Part shown: positions 10,118 through 18,965 of the stretch, in pieces
Layout: every line of letters begins with the position of its first letter
Numbering within the stretch: position 1 is the stretch's first letter
Assembly: GCA_030655315.1 (NCBI GenBank)
Contig: JAURVT010000028.1
Location: forward strand, 1-64,000
DNA from: Nocardioidaceae bacterium
GTDB lineage: Bacteria > Actinomycetota > Actinomycetes > Propionibacteriales > Nocardioidaceae
Direction: 5' to 3'
DNA: 64,000 nt
Position numbers and translations under genes: made by a program
The notes under the pieces: model-generated
Told to the model about the DNA's origin: nothing
The model's input: only the letters and a program-made list of their open reading frames with translations
The model's database searches: none

Positions 10118-10912
10118 CTACTTGACCTCGGAACGCAGGAGCGTCCAGACGCCGACCGCCATCGGCAGCACGATCCAGATGCCCGACGAGGTGGCCAGGT
10201 GGACCCAGTCCTGCCCGTCCATGGTGGCGGTGATCAGCGGCTGCTGGGCCCGGTTCAGGTCGACCCAGGGCCACAGGTCGGCGAACCAGTCCTGGTAGAA
10301 CGCCAGCGCGCTCAGCAGGCCCGTGACCACGAAGGTGTAGGCGTAGAAGACCACGATCGCGGCGGCCGAGCTGCGGAGCACCGTGGCGAAGCCGAAGGCG
10401 CACAGCAGGCCGAGGAGCTGGACGAGGACCCAGCTGCCGGCGCCGTCCCAGCCGAGGTTCCAGATCGGGTCGGTGCCCTTGATCGCGCTGCCGATCAGCG
10501 TCGCCACCGCGGCGAGGCCGATCGCGATGACGATCGTCACCAGGCCGGTGAGGAGCACGGCGAGCAGCTTGGCCACCACGGTGCGTCCACGTCGGGGCTC
10601 GAGGGTGAACGTCACCAGACCGGTGCGCTGGCTCCACTCGCTCGTGACCGAGAGGATCGCGACGACCGGCAGCAGCACGCTGAGGGGCGTGCCGATCGCG
10701 TTGACGAAGGTGTCGTGCGTCATCTGGCCGCCGTCGGCGACCAGGATGACGACGACCGTGGCCACGATCGAGATGACGCCGATCGCGACGAGCAGCCAGA
10801 GGCCGGCACGGGTGTCGACGAGCTTGCGCAGCTCGACCTTGACGAGGCGGGACAGCGGGATGGGGTCGGACTCGACCTTCACGGTGGGCTGGTCGAGGGT
10901 GGCGGTGCTCAT
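10118..10912 (-). CDS. ABC-2 type transporter permease
   Basis: A 264-residue integral membrane protein with about six hydrophobic segments separated by short charged loops and a cytoplasmic N-terminal tail, the plan of ABC-2 exporters. The stretch R-G-R-T-V-V-A-K between the second and third membrane parts is typical of this group. Its ATG overlaps the stop of the ATPase gene by 4 bp (ATGA), so the pair is coupled and forms one exporter. Substrate unknown; exporters beside a two-component system often serve antibiotic or lipid export, but nothing here decides this. Confidence 0.88.
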   Translation of the reverse strand: MSTATLDQPTVKVESDPIPLSRLVKVELRKLVDTRAGLWLLVAIGVISIVATVVVILVADGGQMTHDTFVNAIGTPLSVLLPVVAILSVTSEWSQRTGLVTFTLEPRRGRTVVAKLLAVLLTGLVTIVIAIGLAAVATLIGSAIKGTDPIWNLGWDGAGSWVLVQLLGLLCAFGFATVLRSSAAAIVVFYAYTFVVTGLLSALAFYQDWFADLWPWVDLNRAQQPLITATMDGQDWVHLATSSGIWIVLPMAVGVWTLLRSEVK

Positions 10913-11820
10913 GCGGATGCTCCTTGCGGGACGTTCTCTCGCTGGGTGTCGGAGGTGAGCTGGAGGAACATCTCCTCCAGGCCGGCGCCCTCGGCGGCGC
11001 GCAGCTCGACGAGGACGATGCCGGCCGCGGCCGCGACCTTGCCGACCTCCTCGGGTGAGGCGTCGGTGCGCATCCCGCGGTCGCCCGACGGGGTGGCGTG
11101 GACGCCCGCCTGGCTCAGCGCGCTGACCAGCAGGTCGGGCTCGAGGGCACGGACGAAGGTGCCGGCGGTCTGCAGCAGCTCGGACTTGGTGCCCTGCGCC
11201 TGGATCTTGCCGTGGCCGATGACGATCAGCTCGTCGGCGATCACCTCGACCTCGTGCAGGAGGTGCGACGACAGCAGGACGGTCCCGCCGCGGTTGGCGT
11301 ACTCGCGGAGCAGGCCGCGCATCCAGTGGATGCCCGCCGGGTCGAGGCCGTTGGCGGGCTCGTCCAGGATCAGCACCTGCGGGTCGCCGAGCAGGGCGTG
11401 CGCGATGCCGAGGCGCTGGCGCATGCCCAGCGAGTAGTTGCGGATGCGTCGCTTGGACTCCGAACCGGTCAGGCTGACCAGGGCGAGCATCTCCTCGACG
11501 CGCGACATGGGCAGGCCCATCGTGAGCGCGCCGATGGTGAGCACCTCGCGACCGGTGCGGCCGGCGTGCTGGGCGGACGCGTCCAGCAGGACGCCGACCT
11601 GACGGCTGGGGTTGGGGAGGTCGGCGAAGCGGTGCCCGCCGACGGTGGCGGTGCCCCGGTCCTGGGGCGTGAGACCGGCGATGATGCGCATGGTCGTGGA
11701 CTTGCCGGCGCCGTTGGGGCCGAGGAAGCCGGTGACCTGGCCGGGCTTGGCGGTGAACGAGACGTCGTCGACGGCGACGAAGCCGCCGTAACGCTTGGAG
11801 AGACCTTCAACGGTGATCAT
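10909..11820 (-). CDS. ABC transporter ATP-binding protein
   Basis: A 303-residue ATPase of the ABC-2 exporter. Walker A is GPNGAGKST around residue 36, the signature is Y-S-L-G-M-R-Q-R-L (the LGMRQ form common in this family), and Walker B with D-loop is [13 protein letters not shown]. The C-terminal 80 residues form the extra domain seen in CcmA/DrrA-like exporters. ATG at 11820 is chosen because the family begins M-I-T-V-E-G-L; the open frame upstream has no motif. It is divergent from the histidine kinase gene 132 bp away, which may control it. Confidence 0.92.
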   Translation of the reverse strand: MITVEGLSKRYGGFVAVDDVSFTAKPGQVTGFLGPNGAGKSTTMRIIAGLTPQDRGTATVGGHRFADLPNPSRQVGVLLDASAQHAGRTGREVLTIGALTMGLPMSRVEEMLALVSLTGSESKRRIRNYSLGMRQRLGIAHALLGDPQVLILDEPANGLDPAGIHWMRGLLREYANRGGTVLLSSHLLHEVEVIADELIVIGHGKIQAQGTKSELLQTAGTFVRALEPDLLVSALSQAGVHATPSGDRGMRTDASPEEVGKVAAAAGIVLVELRAAEGAGLEEMFLQLTSDTQRENVPQGASA

Positions 11821-11939
11821 GGGCCCAGCCTGCCGTCCCCGGACGGCCCGCGGCATCAGGACGAAGCCTGAACCTCGTGCGCCGAAAGTAGGGGGTCCAC
11901 CTCACCTCGGGACGGTGGTCGACCCCGTCCGCCCCGCCC

Positions 11940-11945
11940 TAGGCT
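11940..11945 (+). promoter_or_regulatory. Leaderless-type -10 element of the histidine kinase gene
   Basis: TAGGCT, 7 bases, then GTG at 11953. No Shine-Dalgarno sequence lies between. Confidence 0.5.
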
Positions 11946-11952
11946 GACGCCC

Positions 11953-13620
11953 GTGCCCCTCGAGCCCCCTGCGCCGCGTGCCCTGACGCCGTGGGGCCAC
12001 GTCTGGCGGCTCGTCCTGGTGCTGCTCGTCTCGGGGCTGACCTGGTCGACCTTCCTGCCCTGGCAGTGGGACCACGCACGCTGGTGGCTCGTGCTCGACG
12101 TCGTCCTCGGGCTCGTCTCGCTCGTCCTGGTGCACCGTCGCCGCGAGCACCCGGTGCCCGTCGCGACGGCGGTGGTGCTGATGGGCCTGGTGTCCGCCTC
12201 GAGCGCCGGTCCGGGCCTGCTCGCGCTCGTCTCGCTCGCGACCCGCCGCCGGTGGCGCGAGGTGCTCCCGGTGGCGCTGCTGTCGCTGGTCGTCAACACC
12301 GTCCGCGACACGCTCAACCCCGGCACCGACGACACCTGGGCGACGACGGCGGCCCTGACGCTGCTCGCCACCGTGGTGACCGTCGTCGTGGGGCTCGCGC
12401 TCGGCTCGCGCCACGACCTGTGGCCCGCCCTGCGCGGCCGGCTCGCCGCGGTCACGCCGACCACCGAGCCCGACGAGCCGTCCAGTGCCCCGCCCCTGAC
12501 CCGGTGGGGCCACGCGTGGCGGCTCGTGGTCGTGCTCGCGATCTCCGGGATCGCCTGGGCCACCTACGCCGAGTGGCAGTGGCGCAACGACCCCTGGTGG
12601 CTGACGCTCGACGTCGCGCTCGGCCTCACCGCCCTGGTGCTCATGCAGTGGCGACGCCGGCGACCGCTGATGGTCGCGGTCGTCATCACGTTGTTCGGGG
12701 TGGTCTCGGCCTCCAGCGGCGGCCCCGCCACCCTGGTGCTGGTCTCGCTCGCGACCCGCCGACGCTGGCGCGAGATCGTCCCGGTGGGCCTGCTGTCGGT
12801 GGTGGCCGGTGCCGTCCTCGCCACGCTGAACCCCGCCACCGACGAGTCCTGGTGGTTCAACACCATCGCGACGCTCGTCATCGTCGGGCTCACCGTCGGC
12901 TGGGGCCTGTACATCGGCTCGCGACGCGAGCTCCTCGCGACGCTGCGCACCCAGCTCGCCACGGCCGAGCGCGAGCAGACGATGCGCGTCGCCCAGGCCC
13001 GCACGGCCGAGCGCTCGCGGATCGCCCGCGAGATGCACGACGTCCTGGCGCACCGCATCTCGATGGTGGCGATGCACGCCGGGGCGCTGTCGTACCGCAC
13101 GGACCTGCCGGCCGAGGAGGTGCGACGCACCACCACCCTGATCCAGCAGAGCGCCCACGAGGCGCTGGTCGACCTGCGCGAGGTGCTCGGGGTCCTGCGC
13201 GAGGACGAGCCGAGCGCCGACGAGCGGCCGCAGCCGACGATGGAGGACATCCCGACGCTGGTCGAGGAGGCCCGCAGCACCGGCTCGCACGTCGACTTCG
13301 ACAACCGGCTCGTCGGCGCCGAGCTTCCCGTCGGCCTCGGCCGCACGACCTACCGGATCGTCCAGGAGGCGCTCACCAACGCCCGCAAGCACGCCCCGCA
13401 CACCCGGGTCGACGTCCGCGTCGCCGGGGGGCCCGACGAGGGAGTCGTCATCACCGTCACCAACCCGCTGCAGGTGGGCACCCGCACCCTGCGCACGCCG
13501 CCGTCGGGCCTCGGCCTGATCGGTCTGTCCGAGCGCGCGAGCCTGGCGGGCGGCACGCTCGACTGCCGTCGCACCGACCGCGAGTTCACCGTCGAGGCGA
13601 CGCTCCCGTGGCCGGCATGA
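11953..13620 (+). CDS. NarL-type sensor histidine kinase with duplicated membrane sensor
   Basis: A 555-residue kinase that would phosphorylate the regulator encoded next. Residues 11-155 and 182-326 are two copies of the same multi-helix membrane module, aligned without a gap; I count about 80 identities in 145. The dimerisation domain follows with R-E-M-H-D-V-L-A-H-R-I-S (His362), and the ATPase domain holds the N-box (E-A-L-T-N-A-R-K-H-A) and G-L-G-L-I-G-L. Both membrane copies end in G-S-R-x-x-L. Ligand unknown. The stop overlaps the regulator start (ATGA). Divergent from an ABC-2 exporter, its likely target or partner. Confidence 0.9.
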   Translation: MPLEPPAPRALTPWGHVWRLVLVLLVSGLTWSTFLPWQWDHARWWLVLDVVLGLVSLVLVHRRREHPVPVATAVVLMGLVSASSAGPGLLALVSLATRRRWREVLPVALLSLVVNTVRDTLNPGTDDTWATTAALTLLATVVTVVVGLALGSRHDLWPALRGRLAAVTPTTEPDEPSSAPPLTRWGHAWRLVVVLAISGIAWATYAEWQWRNDPWWLTLDVALGLTALVLMQWRRRRPLMVAVVITLFGVVSASSGGPATLVLVSLATRRRWREIVPVGLLSVVAGAVLATLNPATDESWWFNTIATLVIVGLTVGWGLYIGSRRELLATLRTQLATAEREQTMRVAQARTAERSRIAREMHDVLAHRISMVAMHAGALSYRTDLPAEEVRRTTTLIQQSAHEALVDLREVLGVLREDEPSADERPQPTMEDIPTLVEEARSTGSHVDFDNRLVGAELPVGLGRTTYRIVQEALTNARKHAPHTRVDVRVAGGPDEGVVITVTNPLQVGTRTLRTPPSGLGLIGLSERASLAGGTLDCRRTDREFTVEATLPWPA

Positions 13621-14294
13621 GCACCCCCGCGTCCGCGCCCATCCGCGTCCTCCTCGTGGACGACGACGCGCTCGTCCGCGCGGGCCTCGCGCTGATCCTC
13701 GGCGGCGCCGACGACGTCGAGGTGGTCGGTGAGGCCGCGGACGGCCAGCTGGCCGTGGACGCGCTGACCACCGGCGGCGTCGAGGTCGACCTCGTCCTGA
13801 TGGACATCCGGATGCCGAACCTCGACGGGCTCGGCGCGACCGAGCGGATCCAGCAGATGGACCCCCCGCCGCTCGTCATCGTGCTCACCACCTTCGACGC
13901 CGACGACTACGTCGTGCGCGCCCTGGCCGCGGGCGCCAGCGGCTTCCTGCTCAAGGACACCCCGCCCGCCCGCATCGTCGAGGCCGTCCGCAAGGTTGCC
14001 GCGGGCGAGCCGATGCTCTCGCCGTCGGTCACCGAGAGCCTCATCCGCCGGGTCACCGAGAACGGCTCGGACCGGCGGCGCGACGAGTCCCGCCGGCGCG
14101 TCGACCGCCTCACCGAGCGCGAGCTCGAGGTCGCCGTCGCCGTGGGCCGCGGCCTGTCGAACGCCGAGATCTCCAAGGAGATGTTCCTCAGCCTCGCCAC
14201 CGTCAAGGCCCACGTGTCGCACATCTTCACCAAGCTCGACGTCCGCAACCGCACCCAGATCGCGATCTGCGTCCACGACGCCGGCCTGGTCTAG
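13617..14294 (+). CDS. LuxR/NarL-family response regulator
   Basis: A 225-residue regulator: receiver domain at about 8-125 with the acidic pair V-D-D-D, phospho-acceptor Asp in L-V-L-M-D-I-R-M-P and Lys in L-L-K-D-T, then a LuxR-type helix-turn-helix at about 155-215 (L-T-E-R-E-L-E-V, then T-V-K-A-H-V-S-H-I). The ATG overlaps the kinase stop by 4 bp, so the two are made together. It probably controls the divergent ABC exporter. A palindromic repeat follows 23 bases after its stop. Confidence 0.93.
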   Translation: MSTPASAPIRVLLVDDDALVRAGLALILGGADDVEVVGEAADGQLAVDALTTGGVEVDLVLMDIRMPNLDGLGATERIQQMDPPPLVIVLTTFDADDYVVRALAAGASGFLLKDTPPARIVEAVRKVAAGEPMLSPSVTESLIRRVTENGSDRRRDESRRRVDRLTERELEVAVAVGRGLSNAEISKEMFLSLATVKAHVSHIFTKLDVRNRTQIAICVHDAGLV

Positions 14295-14317
14295 CCCACC
14301 GCCCTCGTGGGCCCGCC

Positions 14318-14409
14318 GTCGGATTCCCAGGTAGGCACGGTTTTCCGACGAAACCACGGAGAGTTCGCCACGGTCCTGTCGGGAAACCGTGCCTACCTGG
14401 GAATCCGAC
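14318..14409. repeat. Dispersed palindromic repeat, copy A
   Basis: A 92-bp palindrome with 32-bp terminal arms (14318-14349 and 14378-14409; 31 of 32 pair) around a 28-base centre. The arms begin GTCGGATTCCCAGGTAGGCA. The same arms recur at 39114-39344. Inside lies the word CCACGGAGA shared with the other copy. It sits between the regulator stop and the iron box of the next gene, so it could also act as a terminator hairpin. Confidence 0.88.
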
Positions 14410-14415
14410 ACGTGG

Positions 14416-14434
14416 TTAGGGTAGCCTCACCAGA
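14416..14434 (+). promoter_or_regulatory. DtxR/IdeR-type iron box
   Basis: TTAGGGTAGCCTCACCAGA matches the DtxR/IdeR consensus (TTAGGTTAGCCTAACCTAA) at 15 of 19 positions, with both TTAGG and TAGCCT perfect. It lies 20 bases before the start of an iron-siderophore binding lipoprotein gene, the expected place for iron-dependent repression. Confidence 0.72.
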
Positions 14435-14454
14435 CCTCGACCGACGGAGACCCC

Positions 14455-15363
14455 ATGCGCCTCGCCCACGCCCTCGCCGCCGCCACCCTCGCGCTCGCGC
14501 TCGCCGCCTGCAGCGGGGCGGAGGAGACCGGGACGGAGGGGGATGAGACGCGCTCGGTGGAGCACGCGCTCGGCACCAGCGAGGTGCCGGTCGACCCCCA
14601 GCGGGTGGTGGTGCTCGACACCGGCGAGCTGGACGCGATGCTCGCGCTGGGGATCACGCCGGTGGGTGCGGTCGAGATCGACTCGGCCAACGAGTACCTG
14701 ACGTACCTCGCCGACCGGACCGAGGACATCGAGGACGTCGGCGCCATCAACGAGCCCGACCTGGAGCGCGTCGCCGCGCTGCAGCCGGACCTGATCCTCA
14801 CCAACACCGTCCGCCACGAGGACCTGTACGACCAGCTCTCCAAGATCGCCCCCACGGTGATGGCGCCGAACCTCGGCGTCGCGTGGAAGGACAGCCTGGC
14901 GCTCTACGCCGAGGCGGTCGGGCGCAGCGACGAGGCCGCGACCCTGCTGGGCGACTACGAGGACCGGGCCGCCGAGGTCGGTGCCGCGATCGACGCGCAG
15001 AGCGTCGGTCTCGTCCGCTTCACCGGCGACGCCATCCGGCTGTACTCCGACCGGTCGTTCCCCGGCGTCGTGCTGAGCGACATGGGCAAGACCGTGCCGG
15101 CCGCGGCCCTCGGCCAGGACACCTTCGTCGAGCTGTCGCCGGAGAACCTCGACGACGCCGACGCCGACGCCGTCCTGGTCGCCACCTCGGCCGTGGCCGA
15201 GCAGTCCGAGGTGGAGGCCGCGACCGGCGGGCCGGTGTGGGCCCAGCTGCAGGCCGTCCAGCAGGACCAGGTGCTCGACATCGGCGACGACCTCGTCAGC
15301 GGCATCAACATCATGGCCGCCGGCGAGCTGGTGGACGCGATCGGCGAGGGTCTCGCCGACTGA
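14455..15363 (+). CDS. Iron-siderophore ABC transporter substrate-binding lipoprotein
   Basis: A 302-residue FecB/FhuD-type binding protein that captures ferric siderophores outside the membrane. The signal peptide ends in the lipobox L-A-A-C with Cys19 as the lipid site. Two lobes follow: V-V-V-L-D-T-G-E-L-D at about 47-56 and the A-L-Q-P-D-L-I-L-T-N strand near 107. The ATG has GGAG 5 bases upstream. No permease or ATPase gene lies beside it, so it must work with a transporter encoded elsewhere. The iron box just upstream suggests repression when iron is plentiful. Confidence 0.9.
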   Translation: MRLAHALAAATLALALAACSGAEETGTEGDETRSVEHALGTSEVPVDPQRVVVLDTGELDAMLALGITPVGAVEIDSANEYLTYLADRTEDIEDVGAINEPDLERVAALQPDLILTNTVRHEDLYDQLSKIAPTVMAPNLGVAWKDSLALYAEAVGRSDEAATLLGDYEDRAAEVGAAIDAQSVGLVRFTGDAIRLYSDRSFPGVVLSDMGKTVPAAALGQDTFVELSPENLDDADADAVLVATSAVAEQSEVEAATGGPVWAQLQAVQQDQVLDIGDDLVSGINIMAAGELVDAIGEGLAD

Positions 15364-15367
15364 CCGG

Positions 15368-16156
15368 TCACCCCACCGGGACGCCGCGGGCCACGACGAG
15401 CACCACCAGCAGCACCGCGACCGCCGCGAGGACCAGCGGCACCCGCGGCGGGCCCAGCCCGAGGTCCTCGTGCGGCACGTCCACCCGACGGTAGAAGAAG
15501 CTGAACATGGGGGCGAAGATCGCCACCGCCACCGCCGCGGCCAGCACGGTGACGACCACGTCGGCGCCCGCGTCGACCTGGAGCAGGACGAGCAGCTGCA
15601 CGACCACGACCGTGCCGGTCGCCGCGAGCCACGGGAAGATCACGATCGCCCTGAGCTCGTCGGGGTCCCGGGTCCACCGGACCACCCGCGTGGCCAGCAC
15701 CCACGACAGCGCGAGCGTGCCCACCACGCCCGCGACGAGGCTCAGGGCGGAGACCCAGCCGGGGGCGCCGGTCAGGGCGAGGACGCGCCCGGTGTCTCCC
15801 GCGGGCGCGAGCGGCGCGATGAGCAGGTAGCCGACGCCGTTCTGGATGCTGACCAGCGACAGCCACGTCCAGAGCAGCCGGACCCACCCGTGGCCCCAGG
15901 TCCGCGAGACCGCGAGCAGCACCAGCCCCGACACCAGGCTGAAGGCGGGCCCGGTGGCCGCGGTCGCCACCTCCTGGCCGGTCGTCGCGCTGCCGTCGAA
16001 GACCACCTGGAACGGGTAGAGCGTGGACGTGCGGCCGACGACCAGCCCCGCGACGGCGTGCGACGCCTCGTGCAGGACGGTGGCGAGCAGAGCCGCGAGC
16101 ACCAGCGTGGACGTGGACGTCCAGAACAGCGCGCGACGATCGAGCCGGTCCTCCAC
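15368..16156 (-). CDS. M50-like integral membrane metalloprotease homolog
   Basis: A 262-residue membrane protein with about seven hydrophobic segments. The motif V-L-H-E-A-S-H-A-V at about residues 27-35 is an HExxH zinc site in a membrane helix, as in M50 and related families. No PDZ domain is present and I cannot see a clear second motif of the N/L-P-D-G type, so activity is uncertain. GTG start at 16156. It is convergent with the iron-binding lipoprotein gene (4 bp between stops) and separate from the downstream-coordinate gene. Function unknown. Confidence 0.7.
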   Translation of the reverse strand: MEDRLDRRALFWTSTSTLVLAALLATVLHEASHAVAGLVVGRTSTLYPFQVVFDGSATTGQEVATAATGPAFSLVSGLVLLAVSRTWGHGWVRLLWTWLSLVSIQNGVGYLLIAPLAPAGDTGRVLALTGAPGWVSALSLVAGVVGTLALSWVLATRVVRWTRDPDELRAIVIFPWLAATGTVVVVQLLVLLQVDAGADVVVTVLAAAVAVAIFAPMFSFFYRRVDVPHEDLGLGPPRVPLVLAAVAVLLVVLVVARGVPVG

Positions 16157-16198
16157 GTGCCCATCCCACGCCCGCGGGGACCGGCTGTCAACGACGCG

Positions 16199-17428
16199 TC
16201 AGGCGGGGTCGAGCTCCTTCTGGCCCCACGGCGAGCCGTACTCGGTGAGGAGGTCCAGGAAGGGCTGAGAGTCGAAGGCCTCGGGGCCGAGGACGCCGGC
16301 ACCGCTCCAGGTGCCGCGGGCCAGCAGCTCGAGCGCGACGACCGGGTTGACGGCCGTCTGCCACACGACGCACTGGTGGCCGTACTCCTTCATCGTCCAC
16401 TCGTTGTCGACCACGTGGTACAGGTACGTCGAGCGTGGCTCGCCGTCCTTGCCGCGCCCGGTGACCCACAGCCCGGCGCACGTCTTGCCGGTCATCTGGT
16501 CGCCGAGGGTGGCCGGGTCGGGCAGGCAGGCGGCCACGACGTCGCGCGGGCTCACCTCGACGGCGCCCACCTTCACCTTGGCGGTGGAGTCGAGCCCGAC
16601 CTTGTGCAGCGCCTTGAGGACGTCGATGAACTCCTCGCCGAGGCCGTACTTGAAGGTGGCGCGCCTGGTGTCGACCCAGCGCGGCATCAGGAGCACCTCC
16701 TCGTGCTCGACGTTGACGCACTCCACCGGGCCGATGCCCTCGGGGAAGTCGAAGACCTCGGGCTCGGAGAACGGCGCGGTGGTGAACCAGTGGCCGTCGG
16801 GGTGCTCGTCGTCCTTCTGCCAGATGACGGGCGGGTTGAGGCACTCCTCGATCGTGGTCCAGATCGAGAACGAGGGCGCGAAGTCGTACCCGGCGACGGT
16901 GAGGTTGGCCCCGTCGCGGGTGCCGAGCTCGTCGATCTCGGAGAACAGGTGGTCGGCGGCGTAGCGCGCGAAGACGTCGGAGAGCCCGGGCTCGACGCCC
17001 ATGCCCACCAGCGCGAGACGGCCCTCGGCCTCCCACTCGTCGGCGACGGCGAACTGCTCGTCGCCGAGCATCACGCCGGTCTTCTCGTAGGGCGCCTCCG
17101 GGTGCGGCCGCGACAGGCTCATCGCCATGTCGAGGTAGTCGGCCCCGGCCTCGCGCGCGCCCTCGAAGATCGGCATCACGAAGCGCGGGTCGACGGCGTT
17201 CATCACGTGCGTCACCTGGTGCTCGCGAGCGAGCGCGGCTACCGAGGAGGCGTCGGACGCGTCGACCTGCGCGGCGGCGAACCGGTCGTCGCCCACCTCG
17301 GCGACGGCCTTCTCGGCCCGCTCCGCCGAGTAGTCGGCCACCACGAGGTGGTCGAAGAAGTCGCGCCGGGCCGCGATCGCGCAGAACGCCGACCCGACAC
17401 CCCCGGCCCCCACGAGCAAGATCCGCAT
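16199..17428 (-). CDS. Saccharopine dehydrogenase-like NAD(P)-dependent enzyme
   Basis: A 409-residue enzyme of the saccharopine dehydrogenase/carboxynorspermidine synthase superfamily. The N-terminal Rossmann loop G-A-G-G-V-G-S-A is at residues 8-15, followed by V-V-A-D-Y-S; the central region has G-M-G-V-E-P-G-L-S-D, and the C-terminal catalytic domain W-V-T-G-R-G-K-D-G. The group reductively joins or splits amino acids and oxo acids; the substrate here is unknown. It is divergent from the class III aminotransferase gene, with a perfect palindrome between them, so the two are likely co-regulated. GGGGA lies upstream of the ATG. Confidence 0.85.
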   Translation of the reverse strand: MRILLVGAGGVGSAFCAIAARRDFFDHLVVADYSAERAEKAVAEVGDDRFAAAQVDASDASSVAALAREHQVTHVMNAVDPRFVMPIFEGAREAGADYLDMAMSLSRPHPEAPYEKTGVMLGDEQFAVADEWEAEGRLALVGMGVEPGLSDVFARYAADHLFSEIDELGTRDGANLTVAGYDFAPSFSIWTTIEECLNPPVIWQKDDEHPDGHWFTTAPFSEPEVFDFPEGIGPVECVNVEHEEVLLMPRWVDTRRATFKYGLGEEFIDVLKALHKVGLDSTAKVKVGAVEVSPRDVVAACLPDPATLGDQMTGKTCAGLWVTGRGKDGEPRSTYLYHVVDNEWTMKEYGHQCVVWQTAVNPVVALELLARGTWSGAGVLGPEAFDSQPFLDLLTEYGSPWGQKELDPA

Positions 17429-17484
17429 CTCAGGTCCCCATCGTCGTCATGGCGTTTCACGTCCGCGCGCGACGCACCCCTACT

Positions 17485-17498
17485 GATTCCGTGGAATC
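17485..17498. promoter_or_regulatory. Candidate operator GATTCC-GT-GGAATC
   Basis: A 14-bp palindrome (perfect in both 6-base arms) in the 130-bp gap between the divergent saccharopine-dehydrogenase-like and aminotransferase genes. The PucR or Lrp-type regulators encoded 1.5-3 kb away are the obvious candidates to bind it. This is inference from position. Confidence 0.4.
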
Positions 17499-17558
17499 TG
17501 GGCATTGGTGCGACGGATCCCGTTGTCAGGATCGGACTCATGAGGCATCCTGAACCTC

Positions 17559-18941
17559 ATGGTGACCACACCGTACGACAACCCTGACGACCTCGCCCGC
17601 GCCGGACGCGACCACCTCTGGCTGCACTTCAGCCGGCAGGGGACGTACCAGGACAAGCCGATGCCCGTCATCGTCAAGGGCGACGGCGCCTACATCTGGG
17701 ACTCCCACGGCAAGCGCTACCTCGACGGGCTCGCCGGGCTGTTCGTCGTCCAGGTCGGGCACGGCCGCAAGGAGCTCGCCGAGGCCGCCGCCAAGCAGGC
17801 CGAGCAGCTCGCGTTCTTCCCCCTGTGGTCCTACGCGCACCCCACCGCGATCGAGCTGGCCGAGCGCGTTGCCGGCTACGCGCCGGGCGACCTCAACCGC
17901 GTCTTCTTCACCAGCGGGGGCGGCGAGGCCGTCGAGTCGGCCTGGAAGCTGGCCAAGCAGTACTACAAGCTCACCGGACGGCCGGGCAAGCACAAGGTGC
18001 TGAGCCGCCAGACCGCTTACCACGGCACCACCCACGGAGCGCTGTCGATCACCGGCATCCCCGCCATGAAGGCGCCGTACGAGCCGCTGGTCCCGTCGAC
18101 GTTCCGGGTGCCCAACACCAACCACTACCGCGCGCCCCAGCACGGCGACGACCTCGAGGCCTACGGCGTCTGGGCGGCCGACCGGATCGCCGAGGCGATC
18201 GAGTACGAGGGCGCCGACACCGTCGCCGCCGTCTTCCTCGAGCCGGTGCAGAACGCCGGCGGCTGCTTCCCGCCCCCGCCCGGGTACTTCCAGCGCGTCC
18301 GCGAGATCTGCGACCGCTACGACGTGCTGCTGGTCTCCGACGAGGTGATCTGCGCCTTCGGCCGCCTCGGCCACATGTTCGGCGCCGAGCGCTACGGCTA
18401 CCAGCCCGACATCATCACCTTCGCCAAGGGCCTGACCTCGGGCTACTCCCCGCTCGGCGGCATGATCACCACCGACGCGCTGATGGAGCCGTTCCTGCGC
18501 GACAAGGTCTCCTTCGCCCACGGCTACACCTTCGGCGGCCACCCCGTCTCCACGGCCGTCGCCCTGGCCAACCTCGACATCTTCGAGCGCGAGCAGATCA
18601 ACGAGAACGTCCGCGCCAACGAGGACGGCTTCCGCTCCACGCTCGAGAAGCTGGGCGCGCTCGACATCGTCGGCGACGTGCGCGGCGACGGGTACTTCTA
18701 CGGCATCGAGCTCGTGCGCGACAAGGCCACCAAGGAGACCTTCACCGACGAGGAGTCCGAGCGCCTGCTCCGCGGCTTCCTCACCCCCGCCCTGTTCGAG
18801 GCCGGCCTGTACTGCCGCGCCGACGACCGCGGCGACCCGGTGATCCAGCTCGCCCCGCCCCTGATCTGCGACCAGGCGCACTTCGACGAGATCTACACCG
18901 TCCTCCACGATGTGCTGTCTCGCGCCCAGGACGTCCTGTAG
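17559..18941 (+). CDS. Class III (omega) aminotransferase
   Basis: A 460-residue PLP enzyme. It shows the cofactor-binding S-G-G-G-E-A-V-E, Y-H-G-T-T-H, the carboxylate switch region, V-S-D-E-V-I-C-A-F-G-R-L-G and the PLP lysine in F-A-K-G-L-T-S-G. The family moves amino groups from terminal amines (putrescine, GABA, beta-alanine, lysine) to pyruvate or 2-oxoglutarate. Together with a divergent saccharopine-dehydrogenase-like gene and downstream PucR and Lrp genes it suggests an inducible amine or amino-acid catabolic pathway. No aldehyde dehydrogenase or permease is in the window, so the substrate cannot be fixed. Confidence 0.9.
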   Translation: MVTTPYDNPDDLARAGRDHLWLHFSRQGTYQDKPMPVIVKGDGAYIWDSHGKRYLDGLAGLFVVQVGHGRKELAEAAAKQAEQLAFFPLWSYAHPTAIELAERVAGYAPGDLNRVFFTSGGGEAVESAWKLAKQYYKLTGRPGKHKVLSRQTAYHGTTHGALSITGIPAMKAPYEPLVPSTFRVPNTNHYRAPQHGDDLEAYGVWAADRIAEAIEYEGADTVAAVFLEPVQNAGGCFPPPPGYFQRVREICDRYDVLLVSDEVICAFGRLGHMFGAERYGYQPDIITFAKGLTSGYSPLGGMITTDALMEPFLRDKVSFAHGYTFGGHPVSTAVALANLDIFEREQINENVRANEDGFRSTLEKLGALDIVGDVRGDGYFYGIELVRDKATKETFTDEESERLLRGFLTPALFEAGLYCRADDRGDPVIQLAPPLICDQAHFDEIYTVLHDVLSRAQDVL

Positions 18942-18953
18942 CGCAACCAGCCG

Positions 18954-18959
18954 TACGCT
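18954..18959 (+). promoter_or_regulatory. Leaderless-type -10 element of the PucR-family gene
   Basis: TACGCT, 6 bases, then GTG at 18966, 12 bases after the aminotransferase stop. Suggests the regulator also has its own promoter. Confidence 0.4.
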
Positions 18960-18965
18960 GAGCCG

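Noticed and set aside
14318-14409. Insertion sequence at the palindromic repeats
   Set aside because: No transposase frame or target-site duplication is visible at either copy.
15470-17587. Long plus-strand open frame opposite the M50-like and saccharopine-dehydrogenase-like genes
   Set aside because: Composition is Arg/Val/His-rich shadow sequence running across two real genes and a promoter region.
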